Below, one piece after another: positions 35,230-47,100 of a stretch of DNA of 64,000 bases. The stretch is from Mesaphorura yosii (lineage: Eukaryota > Arthropoda > Collembola > Poduromorpha > Tullbergiidae). Location: NCBI GenBank assembly GCA_009869945.1, contig WIXG01000309.1, forward strand, positions 1-64,000, written 5' to 3'. Numbering within the stretch: position 1 is the first letter of the stretch; every line of letters starts with the position of its first letter. Under the pieces are notes generated by a model. It made no database searches. It was not told where the DNA came from and worked only from the letters and a program-made list of their open reading frames with translations. The position numbers and the translations under genes were made by a program.

Positions 35230-37606
35230 ATGAATGTAATACTCAAGCCCAAAGACCTTGTCTTTATTTGGGCATCATTGAAACGAGGTTTCGAAGGCAC
35301 CATTTCTGAGTTTATGATAGCCGATTCCTGGAGTTGGAAGAAGTTTGCTGAAATTTGTCAAGACTCAGGTCCGACATGTGCATACTATTGGTAAGTTTCT
35401 TCCGTAACTTTGCCAGCTGAAGCTATGATATATGAATGAACAGACTAATGCAATTACTATTTCCCCTTGAATACAGGACAGTCCCAACTGTAAAATCGAA
35501 GAAAGGAGTATATGGAAGTCATCGCTCGAAAGTGACAAGACTCATTTTACGTACTGCGAAAGAATTCTGGCTACCTAGACGTGAATTAATTGAAGATGAG
35601 TATATACTATCGCTAAACAATAGCTTCGCCAAGTTACCACCGTCAATGCAAGCAAAGGAACGGCAGCAGTTGCATATTACAACAAGAATTTCAAATTTCA
35701 AGAGACAACTTGGTGGATTTTATTTACTCTGGGCACTTTACTGGAACCAACCTGGATTTTCTAAGAAGAGGCTTAAACGCATTGAGATCACTGCACACGA
35801 CTACGGAAATATGAAGGCATTTGAAAAAGAACTGAAAACAGTGCCAATTCCCTTTCTACGGAAAGAAGATAGAATGAAGTTGATCGAACAGGTGCAGTTC
35901 ATGATGAACCAATTAGTACAAAATAGAGCATATGACGTCTGCTTGTTTGCTGAAGATGTAAGTGAATATTCCGTGGGGAAAGGAAGAGACCAGAATTTTC
36001 GAATGACTAATCGAATCTTAATTCATTCTTCCAGTATGACTATCGTGACGTTGCCTACTTACACAGTAAATACAACGGAAAGGCCGAAGTACTGGAATGG
36101 GAAAAGAGTTTGAAAGAAAGACTTCTTTTCCATCCTAAGATAAGGGACGCCGTCGTGGCACAAGAGAGGAAATCACTTTTGGAACAAAATGCACTCAAAT
36201 GCTTTGACAAAGATTTTATTGACGAGGCTCTTGAGTTTTTGAGAATTCGAGCATGTGGAAAGACACGAACCACTACCATGAATGCTCCACAGGGACCAAG
36301 ACAAAATCGGCCAACGACTAGAATTGAGGATGGCCCCAGCACTTCTGGAATTTCGTGTGCGCCGGAAGCTAGCGGAGGTGAAGAAGGTAAATTCCGCATT
36401 GACGTTTGATTGATTTTGGACAAATGTCGAAATGTCCATTTAGACTTTGAATTTCACCCCTAAAGCCGTTGAGAGAAATGTGAACTGTATGTCAATGAAT
36501 GAGAACTATTGTAATTTTTGTTAACAGATCCAATGCTGAGAATGGCGAAAATGTTGGTGCTTGAAACTCTAAAGTCGCCGTACAGTTTGGAGGATTTAAT
36601 TCCGCCAATTTTGTACCGTGCTTTTCTCAGGGCCCAGCGGAGGGCAGTAAGTTTGTTCATATTTTTATGCTAAACTTTGATACGGCGAATTCCAACGACG
36701 ATTTGGTCGTTTTTTGTTTATTTATTGTACGATGTTCTTGCTGTGTGTAGAGTGTTTACCTTTTTGTTCTTGTATTTTCAGAATATGGAACTAAACTCCA
36801 CACAGCCGCCACCAACAAAACCTAAATGGCAGAAGTCAAAATACGTCAGGAAGAAGCCGCCTCCAACTCCGGCGCAGATCGACTTTGGTGACGTGGATAA
36901 TCTTGCCCCAGTACTACAAGCCATTGGTTTGACATCTGATCTCAAGCCACAGCTGGACCCAGTCCTAAGAGAGTACTTCACCAAGCTGTTTGAAGGGGGA
37001 GCCAAAGGTGCTCCAGATAGCCAACCTCCACCAGTCAAACCATTTCAACCACCAGAATGGAATTTCATATATAGAGCAAGGGCAATTACACCAAAGGACC
37101 TGGAAGAATTCGAAATAGAGAATAGGCGTAAGCAGGAAGAAGAACTGAGGCGGCAGCGATGGGAAATAAAAGAGAGGAAACGTCAGAAAGCGTTGGCCGA
37201 AGGTGTCGACCTCGATACCGCAATGGAATTGGAACCGTTATCCCTAACACAAGAAAATGAAGCAATGCTCGATATGCCTCCAATTGACGCAATTAAAATG
37301 GAGGTTAAAAGCGAGCCAGTCTCTCCTTCCCAGCCGAATGATCCAGACCTTATCAATGACTGTGAAAAGGCTATGCAGAATTTGCTATCATCACCTAAAT
37401 CGGAGTCTCCTGGTCCATTGCCACTTCAAACAGGAGAGGTTGATTCTGAAGCGGAGGAAGCAAACGTCGAAGAGATTTTACAAAAACTAACCAGTTTTCC
37501 TGGTTTGTTGGCAGAATTGAAAAAGACGCCGAAAAAACGAAAACGGAAAGCCAATCTGAAGGTTGGCAATCGGGCCTCCAAATTTCGCAAGCTATCCTTC
37601 GAATGA
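35230..37606 (+). CDS. SNAPC1: SNAPC1-like snRNA-activating complex subunit
   Basis: SNAPC1 (SNAP43) is part of the complex that binds the proximal element of snRNA promoters for Pol II and Pol III. Five coding exons (35230-35390, 35477-35957, 36035-36386, 36528-36646, 36782-37606) give 645 residues, longer than the human 368. The family block is at ~125-185: FKRQLGGFYLLWALYWNQP followed by RLKRIEITAHDYGNMKAFE, which fits human SNAPC1's L-Y-x-L-Y-x-L-Y-N-T-Q-P and R-V-A-L-K-D-W. A YDVCLFAEDYDYRDVAYLH segment also fits. The rest is divergent: a Pro-rich part, a KRQ-rich helix, acidic Ser/Pro stretches and a C-terminal nuclear localisation signal (KKTPKKRKRKANLK). The frame before the ATG at 35230 does not join the upstream ORF. 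Confidence 0.6.
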
Positions 37607-37787
37607 ACAAGATAGAACCAATCACGAAGTTTTTACTACGCAGGAACTTTTTTTTAGCATTGTAGCAAATAGCGACTACTGACTAAAGCACGTGTTTTTA
37701 TTTCCGATTTTTACATTAATTGAGTTAAGATATTACGAATTAATCTAGCAATCGTGGTGCCTTGCAGCCTTTTATTTTGTCTTGTAT

Positions 37788-39342
37788 TTAATCCTTCCAG
37801 AAGTTAAACTTGCTTCCCTTCTCCCACTTATCATCAATTTTGGTTGCAGCAATTATGGTCTCATTTGTTGCAATTCCTGCCTCTTTAAAAAAAGTGTCAA
37901 GTTCCGGCTCTTCGCCTTCTTCACTAAACTTAAACTCAGGCATCATTATATTCTGCACCTTATTGTCACTACTGATCAACAACTTTAGTATTCTGTGCTG
38001 TGAATCCTTGTCCTTACTCAGAACGAAAGCATTTACCAGGTTTTGGAATGTGTTCTTAAAATTGGTAAGAACACTGTCATCGTACTCTGTGTTAAACCAG
38101 CGAATTGTTTCGAGGTTCGATAATTGTGTTCTCGAGTTCGTTTGTCTCAACTTGACTAGGCCAAACTTGAGCGTCTTAATTGACGATGTTGGTAGAGAAG
38201 AAAGGTCGAGCTTGAAGCCTGCATTTGTCTGTACGTTAATGAACGATGCGTCGAGTACTTTTAGGCTTGGGAGCTGCTTGACAATTGTGTTCAGATCACG
38301 GTCTCCAAGAATGTTAACTGAATTCATTCCCAAGTATTCTAGCGAACTAGGAAGCTTCGTCGTAGCGGTCAAGTTGTACCCACTCAGATACAAATACTTA
38401 ACTGTAAACCCGTCCGCTGGTCTGATATTTTGTAGCAGATTTTCTACAGACCTTTTGTAGCTTGTGATTGTACCTGACTCACGTTCCAGAATAAATTGTC
38501 CATGTACATTTATATCCACGCCCAAGCGGTGAACTTCGTCCAGTTTCCATGAACTTGCCGTGTCATTTGTTTTATCAAAGAATAAAATTATCTTCAAATT
38601 ATCGCCATCGAGGTACTGATTGTCTGGCGTGAATAGCGGCGATGTAATTGAGAATTTCTGAAGATTTGGCAAATACGCTCGCTGCGTTGTAAATTCACCG
38701 ACCCATCCGATGTTTGAGAGTGTGATGGTCTCCAGGTTTTCCAGACCGTTCAAATTCCCGACGAGGAAGTCTGTGTCCAAGGCGAGTCCAACGATGTTTA
38801 AATGAACTACTTTGGAACGAAGTTCATTGGGCACGCCGGTGTACACAACGGGCAGTGGTGGCATATCCGCAAACGTCAACGTCCCCGTCTAGAATTAGCG
38901 GCCCAAATTAGTCCTCAAGCAGAATTCTCGTACTGTGAGGATTCATTACCTTCAAATCGAAGAAACACCCGGTTGTCTTCTCGCACCATCGATCAATCGC
39001 AATTATCTACCAATTTATGATAAATCAATAACATCTGAATGTATGTTTTTAAAGACACACGAAGCTCGAGTGTAGTATCCGGGCTCACTTACGCCAACCT
39101 TGTCCTCCAAGTCCTGCAACTGATTAGTCAGCGCCTCGACTTCATTTTCCAGTTTCTCCAACCTTCCAATTGTCTGCGTTACACAACACAAACAGCGAGT
39201 ACTCCAAACTTTACTCAAAATTCAGGATCATCAATGAAGCGGAACTCACGTCTTGAGAAGCCCGATGGCGGCTCCTTACGCCGGCTTCCGTACTCAAAAG
39301 AAGTCCTTGGAGAAAAACTACGGATAGCAAAATTTTGTTCAT
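37788..39342 (-). CDS. Secreted coiled-coil / leucine-rich-repeat-like protein
   Basis: Four minus-strand exons (39250-39342, 39093-39173, 38950-39006, 37788-38888) give 443 residues. Signal peptide MNKILLSVVFLQGLLLSTEA. Exon 2 codes a short heptad-type coiled coil (LEKLENEVEALTNQLQDLE). A Cys pair (WCEKTTGCF) follows. The remaining ~360 residues show irregular Leu-rich repeats: LNGLENLETITLSNIG, LPSSLEYLGMNSVNI, LPSLKVLDASFINV, SSIKTLKFGLVKL and LSNLETIRWF. No membrane helix or GPI-type tail. Exon lengths and phase-0 introns fit cleanly. AATAAA on the minus strand at 37771-37776. I cannot name the family; an extracellular recognition or matrix role is a guess. Confidence 0.75.
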
Positions 39343-39641
39343 TGTGAGAGCGGCAACAACCGGAGAAGAATTGCTTGGTGGCAAAAAGCGACTGACTGAA
39401 GATTGCAGGATTTGCTCCACGCTTTGAAAACAACATTAAAAGTTTCATTTCATTTCCCGGATGATATTTAGCCTCAGCGTTGTGGAGTCTCGCAATCCCA
39501 TTCGTACTTGATCTTCTTAAATGGACAAGGTATGCTGATAAGAAATGTCTGCTATTTACGAGGGCATTGGAAAATTGTAGCATGTTGACTTCCTGTACAT
39601 AGATCAAAGCAATTCCTCATTGCGTATTCATCTCTCTGTGT

Positions 39642-41443
39642 TTACTGCGTTGGCAATCTTTTAGCATGTAGCAGCACAGCATGTGTAAAGTAGTTGTACA
39701 CTTTAAGTACGATTAGCTTAAATGTAAATAAAATGGCAAGTAGCACTACACAAAGGAAGCCAATAACGTCCCAAGAGTGGTGCTGTAAGACATTCAAGTC
39801 GCGTGCGGCGGATCGCAAATGCTGCGCTCCTGTGTGTCTTAGTACGTATTCGCTCCAGAATACTGCACGTTCCAGCGGAGACTTCTTCTGGTCTCGGAAT
39901 ATCTTCGACAGGGCCTTCGCCTGCTCTGCGAACCTTATCACAACAAGCACAAAGTAATAAATAATAAGCCGTGATGGCATTTCATACCAAATGAGCCTCA
40001 CTTTGTATCACTTAGCATTCTTCGTATCGTGGACTCCAACTCTTCTTCGTTCAGCGTCAATATTTCAAGGGTTAAACCATAACCCTGACCTTCTGCACGG
40101 CGCATGTTGAGGTCTTGGTCCACGAAGATGGGCAGGCCGAGTAGCGGCACTCCGTGGAAAACTGCTTCTTGTGTGCTCAATAAACCCCCGTGTGTGATAA
40201 AGAGTTTTATGTCTGAATGACCTGGTTAAATCATCACTATTTAGCGCGCGTAGTGCAGAGTACTAAATGAGTCTATTCTCCTCAGACATTACAGAGGGCT
40301 GTTAGTACCTAATATGTCTTGTTGGGGCAGCCAGTTCTTCACCAACACATTTGGAGGAAGGTCTGTCATGTTTTCCTCGTCCCAATTCCACAAGACACGG
40401 AGAGGCAGTCTGGAAAAGACGTTGATGAATGCATTTCTGCGCTCTTCCAACAAGTGCGCAGATCTCACAATTGATCCCATGCTGAAATAGATAAACCCAT
40501 GCTTGGACGCAGCGATAAATTCGGCCAATTCCTGTGCCAAGACTACATTAGTACATGGGAAATTATGAATGCGCTTAATTGAATGCTACCAACTTACGCC
40601 AGAGAGATTCTTAGCTTGCCGGCAGATGATTCCACCAATGTCAATCGTGTCCGGCAAATTCGGACGCGGGTACGTAAGTGCGAAGTGTTCGTTGCTCAGA
40701 ATCAGGCTGACGTTACTCGCAATTTGGTTGACGCTCGGCACATCAGGTCCAAGATATTTGCGATGCAAGTTTTCATACTCGAATGCAGCGTAGTCGTGCA
40801 GAAAGTTCGACAAATATGAAAGACAGAAATTGTAAACGCGTTCAAAAAAGGACATGCGATCGGACAAGTCCAGGAAGGGTAGCGGTACGAATGAAGTTGG
40901 GTGGTAGTTGCCAGTGAATCTTGTGATGAAAAGTGGTGACGCCATGGATGTCACGTAAATGAAGGGCGCCTTCACCACATGCACCAGTCCAAGCATGCAT
41001 TGATTGAAGAATCCGTTAATCACTATCAAATCAAACTTGTACTGAGCTGGAGATTCAATAATTTCCTGTATGTACTCGTGCTGATAAATCATATCACATT
41101 CACGTCTCCAAACATGGCCCTGGGCCAAGATGCTCAGCGTCTTTCCTTTTTTCCTGAATTCGAATGGATTTGCTGGCAAGATTTTGTCGAAATTATCCGT
41201 TAAGGATATTACAATCTCTTGCACGCTTGAGTTTCTTGGCAGCCCGCTCGTTTTCATGGACGTTACCAGTGTGAGTTCGTGGCCACGCTCGGCCAAGGCG
41301 AAGATTAGCGGATCGAACACATTCTTCTGACTTCTCGTGGCGATGGGCAGCAGAAATAGAATCTTCTCGGGCTTCAGACTGGGAATTAGTAGCATGAATG
41401 TAATTATGACTATAAAACTTGAGTAAAAGAACACTGACTTCAT
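39642..41443 (-). CDS. UDP-glucuronosyltransferase 2 (UGT family)
   Basis: Four exons (40598-41443, 40309-40531, 40002-40221, 39642-39933) give 526 residues. Exons 2 and 3 have exactly the same lengths (223 and 220 nt) and phases as in the UGT at 32544, so the two are recent duplicates now separated by two unrelated genes. The start is the Met at 41443, just before a signal-type segment (FYSSFIVIITFMLLIPSL); an in-frame Met 47 codons earlier is unlikely because a signal peptide should be N-terminal. Key blocks: FLLPIATRSQKNVF, ALAERGHELTLV, GFIYFSMGSIV, WLPQQDILGHSDIKLFITHGG, STQEAVFHGVPLLGLPIF-DQDLN, and a membrane helix with a short tail at the C-terminus. For intron 1 the acceptor GGCACAG at 40532 restores phase 0. 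Confidence 0.92.
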
Positions 41444-42316
41444 TTTGAAAAGATCCAAGCGAAACGCGCTAAGAACGTGAACGTTACGGATGAGCACTGA
41501 TATTCCGATGAAACGAACGCAATCCCATGAAAGTGATAAGAATTGTTGTTGTAAAGTTAGCACAGAGTAGTGATTTGAGCTCATGTTTGAATGGGATTAC
41601 AACATTATACCAATGCTCATCACTTATCACCTTATCGGCCACATGTGCAAGAGAGCAACTTCTTTTCTTCAGTCAACAGTGTATTACATAAGGTGAGATT
41701 TCTTTACATATGTTTGTCTTTATTATCCCGTCTCGGGTCATCTGAAACCTGACATAATTAAGATTACAATTCATGAGCGCGTGTGATCCGGCTGTTCTTG
41801 CTGGATTTACACGACACAGTTAACACTTTGACCTATATTTGCTGTATGTGTCATATCATTCAGTCTCTGTATTTTGTATTCAATCAGTCTTTATGTGCAT
41901 GTAATAGCACATAGTAATTTATGCTGGAACAGCACTGGAAATTTCTGGACCGGATTATCTGTGCGCACATCCAATAAATACACACATAAGCACACAAAAG
42001 CACTGATATAGAAAAACTGTCAGCAGTGACTTGGATGATATTTTGCGTTTCAGTGTCAAGTCGCCTTGCACTGGCCTCGTGCACAGGATCGCCGCTCTGG
42101 CCACACATCACAGGTTCATGAAAATACACGGCGCACAGAAAAGCGCAGCAGAAGTTCCATCGAACATAAAAGGGCATCCGCTTGCCCTGCCGATAGCTTA
42201 GCTATTAAGTTTAAACTATTGAAAGAATAAATTAATTCATTGATTCGTACACTTTTTCAGTCACTGCTCGCTATTTCCCTTGCAAACTTGCCCCTTCCTC
42301 CTGTAATATTTGCGAC
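41444..42316. other. Divergent intergenic region, UGT2 and Cyt-b5-r
   Basis: Carries both promoters. The minus-strand ORF at 41884-42177 is rich in Cys and Tyr and has no family content. No clear TATA box or repeat. Confidence 0.4.
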
Positions 42317-44056
42317 ATGGCTCCAAGAGACGCTGACAGCCAACTTCAAGATGAAGAACCACGTTCGAGTTTTCCGGCGCTGTGGAGAGTTCCGCATGAC
42401 CGCAATGTTCCATTCAGAAATGCACTGGACTGGCTGGACGGTAATCCTATTCATTTCGGCAATTTTTTAATGAACGCAATTAACCTGAGCATCTTTGAAG
42501 GCAAAAGGAAGGACGACGCGGTTCCACAGAATTTGTGGAGAGTCTATGACAAACTATATGATTTGAACCCGTTCGTCCAAAAGCATCCAGGCGGCGCAAT
42601 ATGGATGGAAACCACGCGCGGAATGGACATCACTGAATCATTTGAAGCGTCGCACGTCGTTAATGCTGATCTAGTTGAGCAGACTCTGGCAAAATTTTAC
42701 GTTCGCGATGCAACCACACCGCGTTTTTCTCCGTACACGTTTGAGGAGAAAGGATTCTATAAAACACTGAAGAGAAGAGCTCAGCCAATTCTGAAAGTAA
42801 ATGCCTGATGACAACTGCGCGCTACACTTCCCTTCATTTTCACTCCACACCTTTATACTGTAGGAAGTCGGGACCGGACCATCATTTGAAGCCATATTTA
42901 TTCAAGAGTCATTGGCTGTTATCTTCATTCTGTTCGCAATTCTTGGAATCGTCTGGAACTCAATCTTGTTGCAGTTGCTGTCTGGATTCTTTCTGTCACT
43001 GAACGTCATCTGCTCACACAATTTCTTCCATCAACGTGACAACTGGAGGAAGTACCATTTTGACCTCTCTTTGCTTTCGTCGCAAGAATGGCGGGTCAGC
43101 CATGCCCTCAGCCATCACCTCTATCCTAACACAGTTTTGGTAAGAACGAGACATATGACGAAGGAAAGCAAGTCCAACAAGCAAGAAAAGCATTGAGTGA
43201 ACCCGCACATTTTCAGGACGCAGAAATATCTATGTTTGAGCCCCTGTTCAAATTCTTACCGACAAAGTCAAAAACTTGGTGGGATCGTTATGGACCATAT
43301 GTTTGGACGCACCCAGTGTTGTCAATCGGATTTGCCCTGGACTTTATCAAGCGGTGGAATGCGGTTCTGAAAGGCCACCAGAAATTCAGGCCAGAATTTT
43401 TAATCTCACCTCTTGAGCTGGTCATTTTCATAGCCATTGCTCCAACCTTCTTGGTAAGCAAAGCTACCAACTGTATTGTGGGTCCTCGGAGGAAAGGACA
43501 GGTTGTCTTCATTGCATGTGATTTTGATTTAGGATGCTGTCCTCGGGTGGCTCACGATTCATTTCTCCTCGTCATACTTCTTCATGATAATTGCCTTGCA
43601 CGGCGGAGTTCACCATCCACCAGATTGCTGGCACGACGGAGACCAACCGCGACCAGATGAGATCGGAGGTGCTGATTTTGGGTAAGATTTAAGAGTGAGT
43701 CTCGAAAGTGTCAAATTGCGTTCAACATGAGTTTTCACTGTTTGTTTTTACCTGGCAGATTTGCTCAACTGGACACAATTCAAGAGCGATCGGATCAATG
43801 GCAAAAGAACTTGTTTGTAATTTTGGTTTCGTTTGGTGAACACTCTCTCCACCATTTATTTCCAACAATCTGCCATTCGAAGCTGAAGTACTTGAAGGGA
43901 GTTTACGAACAGACACTAAACGAATTTCGCGAGAAACCACCGACCATCACAACGACAGGTGCCTTCGCTGCGTTTTACAAGCAAATTCAACGTACCGAAC
44001 CCAGACCATTTAAACGTGGTCCAGGCACAGGTATGGAAGACAAGAAGTCTTCCTAA
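42317..44056 (+). CDS. Cyt-b5-r: Cytochrome b5-related, desaturase-like membrane protein
   Basis: Fusion of an N-terminal cytochrome b5 heme domain with a fatty-acid-desaturase fold, as in Drosophila Cyt-b5-r. Six coding exons (42317-42440, 42501-42796, 42864-43139, 43217-43453, 43533-43681, 43759-44056) give 459 residues. The family start is seen in SFPALWRVPHDR and, after splicing the first intron, WLDGKRKDDA. The heme pocket is NPFVQKHPGGAIWME with a second His in SHVV. Desaturase His boxes are HNFFH, SHALSHHLYP and HSLHHLFP; membrane helices lie at ~150-190 and ~275-300. Intron 1 is 60 nt, in frame and free of stops, so retention would add 20 residues. Enzymatic activity of this family is unproven; an ER lipid role is inferred. 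Confidence 0.88.
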
Positions 44057-44218
44057 ATTAAACGAACTGCTAATAATCTAAAAATGTCTTCAATGCTCGG
44101 CTTCGGTCAGCAATGTTCGCAACTTATATGCTTGTTAATTGCGTTGTTGCCTGAATACAAAAGTATGCTAAAGGTTTTAAACTCAATCACATGCTGAAGC
44201 AACTCAAAACTAGTAAGA

Positions 44219-45669
44219 CTATGGTACGTAGACAGTGAACGAAGTTCGAGCGTCGCCATTTGCATTGTCCAAACTGCCTTCGCTAGATCCGGTGTAAATC
44301 ATGTTATTAATCTCTTCGGTGCTCAGAGCACACAATTCTTCAGCAGTCATGTATGAACGTGGAATTAAAGGGAAATTTTTGTCCGAGTAAATCCATTCTT
44401 CTGCTGCCATTGGTCCTCTCATAATGACGCGTTCAATCTCTCTTCTGATAACCTTGCAAAAGTCGTCCAGAGGCTAAAAAATTATAAAGATGTTGACTAG
44501 CCTAATTGTAATTGATTTCTAGTATCAAATCAACCATTCATGCGCCTACCAAGTCATTTGCGTCGTAGCCAAAAGGGTTCTCTATCTCCCAACTGCAGAA
44601 AGAAAATACCCGCTCATGAAATACATGCGAATAACCAAAGATTATTTGGAAGTTTCGTAGCCTACCCGATTTCCAGGATGCCCAAGAATGAAAAAGTGGC
44701 GATCCCAACAATTGGAACAGTCCACCAGCCCAAATCCTCCACCAATTGGTAAGGCAAAGCGAGTATGTATAACCAAGTCATATGATGAAGGTGAACTGAG
44801 TATGCTAGTGGGATTGGAGTTCGCAAAATTCGTTCAAAAGCTGTCAGGCATTCCACCAGATTTGACAGAGCCGTCCGCATAGACGTGACGGTGCATTCCG
44901 AGCACTTGTTTTGATCCTGACACTTGTTGATGTACGATTCAATATAGTAGCTGAGTTCGATGGGTATGTTTGTGGGAGTCACCACGTCATGCGCCTTCAG
45001 ATGGTCACCATTGAATCTCCGTATAATTTGTTCAGCGTGCTGCTCTTCCTGATACGACATGGGCACATTTGAGGAAGGAATGTGAAACGATCGGATGTGC
45101 GAAATCAGATTGCGTAAGTCCTCAAACTCGTACGAGTACTCTTCACGAAGGTAGTGTTTCGTCGCGACGGCAAAGGCGACCAGGAGATTGATGGCCGACT
45201 TCTTCTCCACGATGCTCTTCGTGTCGTGGTTCTTTACCCCGACCCAAATGTAACGCGTCAGATTTCGGATGTTCAAAGTCATCTGGGACCACAGCAAGCG
45301 TCCTTCGGAATATCTGTGAGACGATCGAGTCTTGAAACGCTGCATAACTTTTTTTGCTATAGCAGTTTACCTTTCGTAGGCAGTTTGTGTCCTGAATGCC
45401 AACAGAAGACCCGTGACAATACCCAGGATGTCAATCAGCGCTTGCGGAAAGTCCAGACTGAATTCGTCCACATAAAAGTGGATGCCCACGACTCCAGCAC
45501 TATACGCAATCACGAGCAGGATTTGCCACCACGTATGCAGAATGACCGTTCCTTTCAAGCGGAACATGAGCGGCACGCCGGGATTGACTTTGGCGTCTCC
45601 ATCAGGCTCCATCGGTGTCTTCATCAGTAGCGGCGTTCCTTCGCTGTCGCTGCTGCTTCGATTTCCCAT
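44219..45669 (-). CDS. Bestrophin-family channel, fungal/bacterial (RFP-TM, UPF0187) type
   Basis: Putative anion channel of the bestrophin/RFP-TM superfamily. Four exons (45371-45669, 44666-45313, 44550-44592, 44219-44473) give 414 residues. After a polar start, GTVILHTWWQILLVIAYSAG is helix 1. The helix-2 block reads LGIVTGLLLAFRTQTAYERY, then SEGRLLWSQMTLNIRNLTR. The late block is LAYSVHLHHMTWLYILALP, QLVEDLGWWTVPIVG and FLGILEIGWEIENPFGYD-NDL, joined across two introns. These match fungal and bacterial UPF0187 proteins as I know them, and not the animal bestrophin start (RVANARLGSFSRLL-type). It has three spliceosomal introns, so it is a nuclear animal-type gene. The C-terminus is acidic/Ser-rich. 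Confidence 0.85.
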
Positions 45670-46260
45670 TGTTATCGTTCCGTACAGCCTCGAGACTTGA
45701 ATTTGAATCTGATTATTATCAATCTAGTACGGAACGCGAGCCCGTTCACTGCTTTCGAATTCATTTGCGAATTTAAGCCTGCAACGAGTTTGGTATTGAG
45801 ATGGCGATGGCACGTAAGCGCCTTAATACTTCTTGCAAGCTGTGTGACAACACACTTCTCCGAAATCCTCCTAATCCTTATCCTGTTAGGGTATAATTTT
45901 ACGAGAGGATTTAAAATGACTTCATTTTAATTAAACCGACGAGGGATTGGCTTGACATCTTTCCTTGACATGATCCGAAGAAGCCAGACATATTGGACAC
46001 TGGATACACTTTCTACGATATAAATCAACCTTGCGACGCATTAAGGGTTGGAACACTTGCGGTTCTGCATTTAATCCGCAATATCAAAATTCAATAACAT
46101 GAACAAGTCAGGCGAATTTCACGGGGGCAGACCGACACATGTGGCTTGGGGTTGAATGATTCTTTAAAATTCGAAAATGTTTAAATGAAAAGTAATACTG
46201 AAAGAGTTATAATACTTATGCGTTGTTTTATAATAACATTACTTGGAATCCTTGAAATGA

Positions 46261-46350
46261 ATTCTCCGGGAACAATTCTCTGTTTACAATGTCCAGGAAC
46301 AATTCTCCAGGAACAATTTCCCTGAAAACAATTCTCTAGAAACAATTTTC
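46261..46350. repeat. Degenerate short tandem repeat (GGAACAATTCTCC unit)
   Basis: Five or six imperfect copies of a unit like GGAACAATTCTCC, spaced about 17-20 bp apart: GGGAACAATTCTCTG, CAGGAACAATTCTCC, CAGGAACAATTTCCC, GAAAACAATTCTC and GAAACAATTTTC. Confidence 0.7.
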
Positions 46351-47008
46351 GAGTAACGTTTCCCTGGAAGAATTTGGTTGGAAACTAAAAAACGCTTCTA
46401 CAGACGATGCACATGGTTGACAGGGAAGCGACTTGAGAGGCTCTTGTAATGTTTAGGACTTGTATTAATGTTTCAAGGTGATCTGATCATGCAGGGGTGG
46501 ATCTTTAGTTTTAGCGAATTTGCTCTACCTGTAATAAGGAAGTCGGACAATTTAATATGCATGCTGAAATTCAGGTGATTTGCGAAGTAAAGTTGTCGCA
46601 TTAACAGATTGACTGCTGCAACCTGCTATCAATAACAACAGCTCGACCTGCATTTCAGGCTTAATGCCTGAAAAAGTATACCAAATAAAGTTTCCATTAT
46701 GCCGACGTCAATCCCTGTCTGGAAATGTTATTGATAACGGAGATGGAAATTGGACCCTAAAACTTTAGTTGGCGTTCTTAAATTGGAACTGGGCAATGTT
46801 GATAAATGCAATCACATAGGTGCGACAGTCAATTATCAAATTCGCACACCAACAAATGCTTAAAATCACGCGGCAATCACGACACTTGCTCCTGGTCTGT
46901 CTCGGTGTCGGGTTATGATCCAAACGAAATGTACCCTAGTCACATTTACTTGTATCGGTTTTACCTGAATTCGTGTCTGATACGACTTGCATAAAATAGC
47001 CTGGTCAA

Positions 47009-47100
47009 GTGCAAAATGGATCAGTGCTTGTTTTAGCTTCGATAAGCTTAGAATTTAACTTGAATCAGCATCAGCACTGATCATCAGTTGCATTTTGTGC
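47009..47100. repeat. Inverted repeat, possible MITE-like remnant
   Basis: GATCAGTGCT at 47019-47028 pairs perfectly with AGCACTGATC at 47073-47082. The outer parts, GTGCAAAATG (47009-47018) and CATTTTGTGC (47091-47100), also pair with about one mismatch after an 8-nt bulge. The intervening loop is ~44 bp. Confidence 0.5.

Noticed and set aside
39215..39607. 130-residue minus-strand ORF
   Set aside because: Overlaps exon 1 of the LRR-like gene in another frame; no family content.
41444..41584. Extended N-terminus of UGT2 (47 extra codons)
   Set aside because: Would place the signal peptide internally; the Met at 41443 fits the family.
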